Positions 51,801-63,800 of a DNA stretch of 64,000 nt are shown here, piece after piece; the stretch's first letter is position 1, and each line of letters opens with the position of its first letter. This DNA is from Scatophagus argus. Taxonomy: Eukaryota; Chordata; Actinopteri; Scatophagidae. The stretch lies in the NCBI RefSeq assembly GCF_020382885.2, contig NC_058511.1, positions 5,859,501 through 5,923,500 of the forward strand, written 5' to 3'. Below the pieces are notes generated by a model. That model was given only the letters and a program-made list of their open reading frames with translations, did not search any database and had not been told where the DNA came from. Made by a program: the position numbers and the translations under genes.

Positions 51801-54800
51801 CGGCGACAGTCGAAGTGAACAACAAAGCGAAGGTATTAGTGTGGCTCGGTTTATACTCTGACTTAATCCAAGGGGATGTGATTATAGTGGTTTTAGATAT
51901 GGCATTAATCTGCTCATGGACAGGGGCTGCACATGTTGCATGTTCAGCGTGTGGTGAGGAGCAGCTGCAGGTAACTCCGGCCCAAAGGGAAAAAGGTCTG
52001 CCCAATGTGTCATCACCCTGCAAAAGCTTCTTCTTTTTTTTTTTAAATGTGGTGTAAATATTTGTTTGTGAGTAGAGTGTGAATTCTCCCATTGGCAAAG
52101 ACACGGATCAGTTTTTCCTTTTTTTTTTTTTTTTTTGGTGTGTGTCTGTGTCTGTGTGTGTGTGTGGGGGGGGGGGGGTTTATTTGGCTGCAACATTAAG
52201 GATAAATCTGCCAGCATGTAGCAGCCAGTCCATGTTGGAATGCGGGTTCGTCAACCACAGGGAAACACCAGAAGGAGGCTTTTTAAAAAGGAATTACACA
52301 AGCGGGGATTATGCTGCTGTGCATAATGGAAACTGACCTCCCTTCTCTTCTCGCTTGCATGCCAACGGTGGAACAATGCAGCGGAGAGGAGAACGCAGGC
52401 ACGAGCACCTGCGCTGAGCGCACTCAGCACTGTGCAGTTCAAACACTCCTGACCTTATTGTATTTATCTATTCACATTCTCTCCCGCTTCAGATTTACTG
52501 CCCTTTTTCCCCCCCTTCAACTCAAACTTCCGTTCTGTTCTGCCTTTGGCTAGCATGTGGTACATTCGGCGGTTAAAACTGAGGCTCTAAGGTGCAGCTT
52601 TAAAGACGCAGCCACAGCAGTGAGGTGGCTCTGTTCTCTCATTCGTGTTGCAGATCCATACCTCACCCTGAGGGATTTGTTTGCCTATTTCTCCTGCACA
52701 CAGCTGAATGCATACGCTTCGCAGTGGTGTCCCCTTTAGGTTGTTGAACCAGGAGCCTTCTGGTCCAGCAGCGAGGCTTCTTGCAACAGCCTGACAACTC
52801 ACTCTACACACTAAAATCACAAAGGCTGAGGGGAAATCGTGCTAAAAGTATAAGTGGAGTAGGTATGCGAGTGTGTTCATGCGGTCGAAATGGCATGTGT
52901 TTAAGTGCTTACATGGCCATGTGAGTGCAGTCGTACATGTGATGTTTGAGCATGTGAAAGTACTGACCTAACAAGAGGATAAACGTGTGTGTGTTTTGGG
53001 TAAACCAAGCCCCCTACTTTCTGCACGACCCAGCGAATGATAATTCCAATAAGGAGACTCGTGACGTTGTCATGTTTACAAGATGCTGATGCCAGTTGAG
53101 TCATGCCGCTGACTAATGTCTGCTGGAGCAAGCTAATTATCTAATGGACTAATAATGACCCAGAGGAATCCTTCTCCTCTGAAGAGTCTCTTGACTCTAC
53201 TGTACTGGAGTGTCGACTGTATTCTGTTGATGACCTGGCTGGTCAGTGGGTTGGAGAGCAGGTTGTGACAGAAGGTGGCACCAGGCTCACTGCCAAAACA
53301 TCCTGCTAACATCATAACATTGGCAGCATTATGTTTTTCTCTAACAGATGCAGATGATGTAGAAGTAAGATTTAACAGACACAGGATTGTTTAAAAAGTG
53401 CTCTTAGCCCGGCTCCATCTTTGTAGTGTATATAATAACTGTTTTGTTTTCTTTTTTTGGCCCGAGCCACCACAGTGTTGGGTGAAGACTGGCCTGCACT
53501 GTGCACAGTCCCATCTCTGGGACAACAGACGGCACTCGATACTGAGCTGCGTTATGCAACAGCGCCGTAATATCTGGAATATTAACAGATTATGGAGTAA
53601 TAATTGCACAAATGTAAAGAATGGCTGGCATGTTCTCGCTTTAATACGTCAATAAATTAAGGTTATCTGAGGGGATTTTTTTTTTATGCTAAGCGAGACT
53701 TAAAACTGCTACTGTATGTGTAGACAGTGCTGTAGGAAGTATAATGCTTGGGAATGTGCTTGTTTATAGTTTGTGGAATAAAAGCAATTACACAAATATA
53801 AGCAATTTTCTGTGAAAACCTCTTTTGAAAAACAAACTGCAATGAGCTTTTTCCAAATATCACAAAAATAATGAATCAACTACAAGAAAACAATGGCCTA
53901 AAAAAATTAAGTCTCCTATGAATAATTTTCACATATCTGTCATCAACATCAAAAATTTCATAAGCAATGGACGACATAATAAAATGCTCAACACTGAGCG
54001 CTCATGTTAATTTAACAGTTCAACAAGGTGTAACATGTCAAGCTTAACTTCAATTATATTATGGGTTAACATTAAGTTCTTCTTTTATTTCCCCCTTTTT
54101 GTGAAAAACTGCTGTTCTTGCACATGGTAGAAGGTCCTGCTCACACTAAAGCCACCATTTAAACTAACTGATTTATTTAGTTTTTTCATCTTGCAATGGA
54201 AGGTGAGAAAAGAGAAAGAAAAACACCTCCCTTGGTTTCAGATATCCCACAAAGTCTGACCTTCTTTACCCTCCCGATGATTTTCATACCGACCCTGAGA
54301 GACCACACTTTAAGCAGTGATGGCAGCTCTGCATCTCACAAAATCCTCCCAGTGTTTCTTGTGAGGACTCTGTGTGGACTTGTAATTACTTCTGGGGTTG
54401 AGAAGATGAGAGGGAGGAGGAGGAGGAGGAGGAAGAGGGCGGGAGGGGGAGGAGGGGGTTGGGGAGACAGATGAACAAAAGTGTTGCCAGTAATTTCTTG
54501 CATAAGCGGCACAGTCAGGTGCCCAAACAGAGAATCCAGGGCTTATTTATAGATTTGTAGCTTAGCTTCTGAGGAGGACTTGTTTTTTGCCTCACGCCTG
54601 CCGCGTCAGTCCAGACATCCTCTTTCATGTCCTCCCTCCCTCATGCCTCCAAAAAGGCAGCAGTCTTGTGCAAACACGAGAACAGAGGGATAGATGAAAG
54701 TTGCGTATCCCCCCCTCCACCCTTTGTAGAATCACGAGGCCTTTGTTCAGGAGAACAGAAACGGCTTGCTTGGCACCACTTATCTTAAACATATTCACCT

Positions 54801-57800
54801 GAAGATGTAGAATGGATGGAAGTAAGGACAAATTGGCATGAGTCATTTGGTTGTTCTGCGTCTGACACAAATTTGCAGTGTTCAAGGTGTAGATATGTTT
54901 AGATGACATGGTGAAAAGCAAGCAAGAGGTTTGAAGAGCTGGAACAGTTCTTTAATTTGTTGGCATACAGAAAACAAATCCACAACAATTTATTTAGCAA
55001 GTTATTGTTTTTTTCTAAGCAAAACATTCCCATGTTTGATCTTCTCTCTTATGAAGATTTGCTGCTTTTCTATGTCTTTATATGATACTTAACTGAATAT
55101 ATTGGGCTGTTTTTAATCGCAGATTAAATCAGTAATGAAAAGTTATAACCTACAAATGTTTGGTAATTATTCTTCTTGATGCCTTCGTCAACAATGTGTC
55201 TACCATTTCTTTTTTTTTTTCAGTTTCTGTAAAAACGATGCTTTCAAACGGGCGATTCAGCTGCGCCACGTATTATTTATGATTCTATTTATGGGCCTCA
55301 TTTGAGATGCATCACTTATGCAATCTGTCTGTCTGCTCCTGTGTGTGCATCCTGTCCTGTCCATGTGTGGCGAAGCGGCTGTGGGCGCATGTTCATGTCC
55401 GGGTTGGCCTCTGCAGCGGGCAGACACGGACGAATCCTGTAGACGCCGTCTGAGTGGATGTTTACAGGGACTGGAAGGTGACCTCTGCCTGCCTGTCATC
55501 TCTCAGCTGCCCCACTGCTGGCGCCCTTTGAAACACCTTTTCCCATCACCTATTTTTAACAGGCTCCCAGCCAGACCAGATTGTATGCTGTGACGAGGGG
55601 GCTGAACACTTAACTATAGAACACGGATAGCAAAGGCATTTAATTATTGATTAATGGCAGAGCTGCAGGTTGGGTTAGCTGAACATGGGAGCGGGATTGA
55701 AAAGGGCTCTGACAGCAGGAAATTCAAACCCTGATACTTTCCCCGTGGTTTTCAGTTTTTGTGCTTTTTTTAGAAGCTCAACAGGCAACCTTCAGTAGCT
55801 GGAATAATTTATGGTTGTGGGGTTGTTTTGTCCATGAGGTATCAGTAAAGCTTTAGCCTTCTGCATTGGCATCAGTTTGTTTTCAGTCACCTCTGAGGGC
55901 ACAGCTGACAAATCCTGTAATTGATTGCGCCTTAGCTTGTGGCCGTTGGCTTTCTGACACGTTTCATTCAGCACATAAACCTGTCAGAAATGAAATGAGC
56001 TAAAGCTGCCTGGCACAGTCAATGTTGCTGTGAGGTCCCAATGTCATCCAGGTGTTCTGCGGTTTCTCATTATACTTTCAGGTCATAATCTAAATTACTC
56101 GCCCATTCAACCTTTTTATTATTCTGTCCTCTAATCAGATGCATTTACTGTGTCATAAAGTGCCGTACGTGAGACGACAAAACCCCCAACAAATCAAGGT
56201 TGGATTAATTTGTGTCGCACCACCGGAAATAGCGCTGCAGCCTCTTTCATGTCCTCGCTCTTTGTTCTGCTGTAAAGACAACATGTTGAATGACACATGG
56301 AGAAACCAAATATACCACATTTCCATATAGGTAATGTAATTGCATCCTTGACGCATGCAGTTGATTAAGTGGACTCGGGCTACATGATTTGCCTGTGCAG
56401 TGTTCCAAACGCTGCTCTGATTCAGTCATGTGTGCACACTGTCGAATATCATAAAAACGGGCAGTGCTGAGGTTGGGACAGATGCAGTGAGAAGTCTCAG
56501 GTGAGCACTGTTCCACTTCATGAGTCCATATGTGACAAGGGCCCATATCTTGCCTTTATCCTCTGTTGTAAACAGCATTGTTCTGCAGGGTAAGGCTGTG
56601 GCACTTTGTTCTCATTTCGTTTGTGTATTTAAAGTTTTCAGACTGTACTGCGTAGCACGACAGCAGTTCCAATCTTCTTGATTATTATGGTGAGGTTAGT
56701 GGAACCACGACTTTGATCCAGACTGAACTGTTGGGTAGATTAACATAAAATGTTGCACAAACATTCATGGCGGCCAGAGGATGACTCCTACGGACTTTGG
56801 TAATCCTGTACCTTTTGAACTAGCTCCACCACAAGGTTGACTTTCATTTTTCTGACTGTCTCAAAAACTATTGATTGTCATTAATGAACAGTTGACCATT
56901 TTGGCACGTACATGTCATGTCCCCCTCAGTTCTGTTAACTTCGATGATCCCACTGTCATCAGGTAAGAATTGAATTTGTTCAGTACCTGCAAAGCTAATA
57001 TTGATCAGCCTCAGTTGTGCTACATATCAAATTTTGGTGCTAAGAGTACACAACAAAATGAAATAGTGAAAGATATATCGTAGTGACAAAATACCACCCC
57101 ATGAAAAAAATCTAAAAGCTATGAGTGTACTGCTGACAACCCCTGAAACTGTAACAACAACTGTTTAAAAACTCTCCGGTGTAAAATCATCATTAATTGT
57201 GAGCTTATTAGAATGCTGATGTTAACATTTATCTCAAAGCACTTAGCACTATGCCTTTTAGTTAGATAATTTATTTTGCCTACAGGATCAGGCTGACTGT
57301 AGCTTACAGATCGCTGTTGCTTGTGTAAGGAAGGAGAGGCTGAGATGTGAGTGTGCAGCGTGGCCGGACAGGGGCCCCTCAGGAAGCCGACCCGGAGAGC
57401 TGAGCCTTATGGTGGTACCATGATCACACTGTGCTCCAGCCGGAGCTCTGGATGATGGATGATGAGTCCTCAGCTTGGGAGGTTTTTCTGCCTGCTTGCC
57501 TTAATTCTGTATGAGTTCAGACTCTTAATATAGCCCGAGCTTTTACATCAGTATTTGAGGAGATGTGATGGTTGACTGTTCTCGTTCTATTTTTTTTCCC
57601 CCTCATCTTCCATGAATAGGTATGAAGTCATTGGTTGCCGAGCGGTCTGACATACTGCTGGCTGCCGATGATTTCAAAAAGTGTTTGAAAGCGTTTCAGT
57701 CCTTTTTCAAAACTTGAAGTCCTTGATGTTTGAGCTTCCAGCTTTTTTGGAACGATGATCAGACTGTCACTTAATTTGCATTTGACCCCCTCTGGCTGTG

Positions 57801-60800
57801 GTGCCCAGTTTTTAAGAATACAAGGCATGAGAATTCAGATGAAATGAGAAGAGAAAGAATAATTCTCCCACATGTACCACGACCAAGCTTATTCATCGTA
57901 ACGCCTCTGAACCAACGGAGCATCCGGGGCTCCTCTTGGTGGGGTGGGGACATGTTGCCTGGCTGTCATGCTGCTGGCGTGGGGTGACTGTGGCATTTTC
58001 TTTCTCCTCAGCAATACACGAGTTCCCCGATGACCTTTTCACCACCCGAGAACGGAAGAGTGGCGCCGTTCTGCTGCACATTGTGGCGGTAAGAGGCCTT
58101 TTTTTTTTCTTTTAAGATGCTGCACCTGTATCTCCCATCCCCTCCGTCCCCAGCCAACGCTCAGCTGGTTGCAGGTGAATTTAAAATGGTGGTGGTTTTG
58201 CTTTGTATTGCTCAAATGATTCTACACTTACAGTCATATTAAAATCAAAGCGTAGCCATTTTCATGTATAAAGAACTTCATATAAATTTAAGCTCACACT
58301 CAGGAAAAAAAACAATCCAAAAATATCTGCAAATCTTTTCCTAAATGTGTTGTGTGGGACAAGACTGGACAACTCAAAGTAACATTGTGTACAGAATATT
58401 ATATCACACATGTCTTTATTGTAGCCAAGGCACAAACAAACACTTTTAGCTGGGCTTGTACAACCCAAAAAAGTTTGAACTCCGTTTAAAGCAAACAAAC
58501 ACAGACTGTGATCATTTGCTAATTTTGCTAATTTTGGACACTGAAACTCCATAAATTTTACTTTTGTAAATATATACTTTTTCTGAATCGAATGAAAGTT
58601 GTGAAATGCTCCAAAAACACCTGTTGGACAGCTCCCAGGTAAACTGGTTCATTGGTAAGTGGTTATAGTGTCATGACTGGGTATGAAAGAGGAATCCTTG
58701 AAAGGCTCAGTTGTTTACGATGAAGGACGGGGTGAGGTAACAGCTTGTAAAACTGTTGGTAAACAGTTTTGTCACTGAAAATCAGCACAAGATGCAGCAA
58801 AAAATTAAAATCATTTGATATATGCCTGTTTTAAAGTTTTTGAATACTACAAGATGTGATTAACTTTCCCTTTGTGGGTGTAGTTTCAACTTCAAGGATG
58901 TTCTTAATTGTGGAATGTGTGCAGAAAGCTTCATAAATAAGTTAGCAGAGTGTTTTTAGTCACACTTTAAATTTAAGCATGTGATTCATTTGAACTAAAG
59001 CTGAGAGGCTTGATAAATACACACCCGGGGGTGGAAATCAGGACAGACAAATGTCCTTTGTTTATATTGAATGAGCTGCTTCTCTGTATGAAATACTGAT
59101 TGTCTACATCCAGTCTTACTAACCTCCACTCAAGCTACGTGTGGAGTCATTCAGTGCTGTTCAGCCAGTATTTCCCCTTATGCTGGATTTAACTGGTTTG
59201 AGAAAGGGTTTTTGGGTGTTTTTTTTGTTTTGTTTTTTTCGTACCCCAGACTGAATTTTAGCTGAATTTTAGGATTTTGGATATACTCAACAATTTTAAT
59301 GTAGTACTGCTGGATTCTGGGATAATTTCACAATCTTTTTGGTATTTTTTTTCAATTACTACACTTCCACAGCAGCTCAACAAGAGAACACAGGGAATCT
59401 TATACTGAAGGACAGTAACTTTAGCAGATACCCTGTTGATTTGTCTTACTCTGGATGCTAAAGCCTCATATTAGATTCAGATATAATGTTTAGTATACTT
59501 TTTGCACAGAAAATGGGCTTTTTTTGGATTGTGTCTTCCTTCTCTTATACTGTAAGCTCGTTAGGAATCTAACTCTTAATGGCCAGTAAGAAAAAAAAAT
59601 AGATAAATAATTAAAAAATTAAAACAAAAGAAATCAAAAAAGGTAAACAGCAAAGTTTTTCTTCAGAAATCATGAACTCATTATTCAAGATAATCTACAG
59701 ACCTTGTTGAGAGTAGGAGGAACTATTTCCTCACGCACATCCCAGCCTGAGATACTTGCTGTGTGGAGAGTAGTAGCTCTTCTAAAGCTTTTTAAGCTTT
59801 AATGAAAGCTGAAATACACCAACATTTACTGCATCACCAGCACTGACAGTGGTGGAGAAAGTATTCAGATCCTCCAGTGAAAGTCCAAATATTACATTCT
59901 AACAAAATAAAAAGTGTTTTTTCTTTCTTTCCTTCTTTTTTTTACTTGTTTTTTGCTTTTACTTAAAGTAAAAGTCATGATAAAATGTGTATTTGGGGGT
60001 GGTGGTAGAGGTCTGGTCATTCTGCAGTCCTACGCTGCCCCCTGTGGATGGCAAGGAACAGGACATGCATGATGATATCACACCTGATCTATAATTTATA
60101 GATCTCACCTCATTTGCTGAAATAGGCTGCACACGCATACACACTCCCAGCAGTGTGACTGTGCAGCAGACCCTGTCAATTTAGAGTCAAATGGTTTGTC
60201 AGTGAATTGACATTTGATTTTAATGCAGGTCATTAAGTGCTGCGCTATAAGATTCCCCTTTACCTGTCCTTTAGCCTCCCCTGCCGAGGCTTTATTCACT
60301 CTGCTAATTCTAGTAACTCAGCGGATGATTAAGGTCTATCAATACGTGAACACACACATTATTCTTGCTGTGTCTTACCCTTGTCACACACACTTTTCAA
60401 ACTAAACTCTGCTCATTCTGTCCCAAGGCACTCTACATGTTTCTGGCCCTCGCCATAACATGCGATGAATACTTTGTGACATCGCTGGAGAAGATCTGTG
60501 AGGTACCTGAGAGTTGTAGTCTTTCATTTTTCAGTCTTGCAGTTGCACAGTTGTGGTTTTTCTGTGCACGCTGTGCAAATCACTGATCTTTGCTTTATTT
60601 TTGCAGAAATTAGATCTCAGTGAAGATGTTGCAGGAGCCACCTTCATGGCAGCTGGCAGTTCTGCACCGGAGCTTTTTGCATCTGTCATTGGTACACACA
60701 CACACACCCACACACACACACAATACAGTGTGTGCATACACTCAGACATTCCCAGATGCTTTGTGTCGCCACTGTTTCTGATTGGCTGCTTCGTGTGTGC

Positions 60801-63800
60801 AGGTGTTTTCATCACCCACGGTGATGTGGGGGTGGGGACCATTGTGGGCTCAGCAGTCTTCAACATCCTTTGCATCATTGGAGTTTGTGGGATCTTTGCT
60901 GGACAGGTGTGTGTGTGTTTTTTTGTGTGTGACTTCCTGCTGCAACAGCATCATTCTGTTTATTTAGACTGCAAAGCAGCACATGTGTAGGAGAAGTTTT
61001 ACTGCTGAGGGGTAACAAAGCCATCTGCTTCAGTTTCCTCAGAACTGGTTTTAGTGGAAAAGGAGAAAACGTAAACACATAAATCATAAATCTGTTCAGT
61101 TCCCTGTTCAATTTTATTTATATTAAGTGCTTTTACTTTACTTTGAAATACACTTGAAACAATTCTTTTATGCACAGATGCATTTTAAAAATGACTTTTT
61201 TCAGGTGGTGATATTGACCTGGTGGGCAGTTTTCAGGGATTCCTTCTACTACATCCTGTCTGTTGTGGCTTTGATTGCAGTAAGTTGGACAAGTTCACCA
61301 CACGCATTCATCATGAAAACTTTTTTTTTCTTTAATTAAATTTGAACGTTGTTTAATCTATGAGAAATGTTTCCCTTTACTTTACAGTTCATTTATGATG
61401 AGAAGATCGTTTGGTAAGTTACTGATCTAGTTAAGTGTTGTATGTGCACATTTCTATTATGACTGAAAAGCTGAATTCATAAGTAATAAAGCCTTGATCT
61501 TTCCCAAATGCTCAAAGATTTTGCTGCCACAGTCTCACTTGTTTTGATATGACCATTTGCTTTTAGTGGCTAACATGGGCAAACTTTACAGAGATACTAC
61601 AGCTGGCTGAGCTGATTCAGTTAGCTAACCTACAACTCCACACTGCTAGTGCTGCTGTTACGCCACAGGTTACTGTTGCTCTGTAATTGGTACCACAGCC
61701 ATTGTTCATCAGAAGTTACATAGATGAGCTTTAAAGTTTTAAAATGTAAGCTTTTCAGTTTGTTTTAATGTCAAGCTTAGTTGCTGGCTCCAATTAATAA
61801 TACTACCCAATACTGGTTGCAGCAGGCAGAAGGAAAGACTGTAAATATTAATGGAAGTTAAAAAAAATGACGTATTCTTTTTATTTCTTAACAATAATAA
61901 TAACAATCTTCTTATTTATTGTCATTTATCCCTCATCCTGCATTTCTTTTCCTCTTCATCAGGTGGGAAAGTTTGGTGCTGGTGGTCATGTATGCTGGAT
62001 ACATTCTTGTCATGAAGTGAGTTCTGCACATCCTCTAAATGTGCTTAGAATATGAAGTACAAGTACATAGTCACTTAGTAAAAAGCCCCCTGTGACTGAC
62101 ACAATATTAGATATATTTTAGATTATTAATACAGATACAGATCAATATATAACCATCTCACTAATGTAGCTGGTTGAGATGAGGCTAGTTTTAAGTACTT
62201 TCTATGCAGTCAGGTAGCTTAGTGCACTGGTTACCAATCTAAGCATCAGGGTCCTTCTAAGGCTTTGCAGGTTTAGAGGGGAAATGTCTCTTGAGAACTG
62301 CTAACGACTCGTGGAGACGCTTAAACTGCTACACATTAATACCTGGGTCTAACTCAGAAGTTAGCTGGCAGTTCAGCTCAGGAGCCTTCTGGTGGAATAA
62401 ACTGCACCCAATAATGAATTAGGTGCTTTTTTTTCTTATGCAATTTCACACAGCTGGTTAGTTTCTCATTTGAGTGTCTTTGACAGTTCTATGAGATACA
62501 AGCATTTGTGATTCATTTGAAATAATAATTGATTTAACTCCTATACACATAGCTTCACACAGAATCTTCCAGTTCACAGTCTGTTGAACTCAAACCACTA
62601 AACACCAAAAAATTAACATTAAATCCTTACTTCGGATGTATTTCATTTCATTAAACTGAAATACACTTTAATCTCTTGTATGTTTTTTTACTTTTCTTTT
62701 GAACTTGAGATTATTTAAACGGATCATTAGCAATGCCTGTGTCAGTTTCTAGTAACTGTTTTGGGTTAAAATCTGAACATTTTGTCTCCTGTTTCTTTTA
62801 CTGTATCATGCAGGAAAATACAGAATCCCTCCTTTTGCACCATATTTGCGTCTTTATACTCCAAACTGCATAATGCCGACCATGTTGTCCTGTGCCACTG
62901 TCTCTGTCCAGCTGGTAATCTCCGTTACACTCAGCAGCAGTCTGCTCTTTCCCTGCCATAAGGGTTTAATCTTTCTCCCTCTGCAGTGGCTAAGAGCACA
63001 GGCTTAACCGGATCACTCCTCTCCTTTTTCATTTGGAGGAAAGAAGTGCTTACTGTAGGATATGCTGTCATATGTCTCCACTCTCCCAAAATATCCGCTA
63101 ACCATTCTGGGCTGTTCCAGTCAAAATAGAGTAGAGTGGGTTTTATATAGCACGATCAGTTCTCTGAGGTGACCTTCCAGGGCTGGGATGTGATTCTGTT
63201 TCTTTCTTCCTCAAATAGCACACATGCTGACAAGTGTGAAACAAATAACAACATAGGGGGAAAAGTACAACAACACAAAGCAACAAAACTTTCAAATAAT
63301 TTATTCTTAGTTAAGTATGCTTGGGCCTAAAACTGACTAATTGTATGGACTCCTTTGTAGCAATAGCTAGCTAACTTTGTTAGCATTTGCCAAAATGTCA
63401 TAGCCATGAAAGTTTTCATTGTGATGCTAAAGAACAGCAATACACAGTATGAGCCGTGAACATTAGATATAATGGCTGATATAGTTTTAGAATGAAAGTT
63501 ATAGCTTTAGATAGGCAGCTACAGCTATCAAGGTCTGTGTGACTGATGAAACTGTGTGATTAGCTTCTTGGAAGGTTTTACTTTTTCTCCCTATTTTAGT
63601 GCAGAGCAGCAAATTTCAGCCGTTTGCTTAGTGTAATGCTGATGCTGTTCTTTCTTATTTTTTTCTTTAGAAAGTAGGCCACCTTAACTGTAAATTCAAT
63701 CTATAGAAGCATTGAGAGTACATTGTTTATTTTGACTAATTAATATGCAGCTTATCTATATTTCAAACAAGTTGGAGCCTTTCATGTGAAGCTCATAAAT

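Larger units (their letters stand above)
47587..58011 (+). other. slc24a4 intron 2 (10.4 kb)
   Basis: The longest intron in the window. It contains a repeat relic and TG tract (47790-47952), a Tc1-type element (48597-49160), a T/TG/G low-complexity run (52119-52178), a purine tract (54401-54467) and a fish repeat copy (56740-57265). The stretches 49.2-52.1 kb, 52.2-54.4 kb and 54.5-56.7 kb show nothing I can name, apart from a mild CpG patch at 55250-55460. Confidence 0.6.
58089..60427 (+). other. slc24a4 intron 3
   Basis: A 2.3-kb intron holding two DNA-transposon-like relics (58458-58860 and 59848-59990) and a weak CTCF-like word at 60031-60052. No nested exon is seen. Confidence 0.6.

Noticed and set aside
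60031-60052. CTCF-like word CTGCCCCCTGTGGAT in slc24a4 intron 3
   Set aside because: The core AGGGGGC is present on the minus strand, but the upstream half of the consensus matches poorly, and it lies beside a repeat relic. Kept only as a note.
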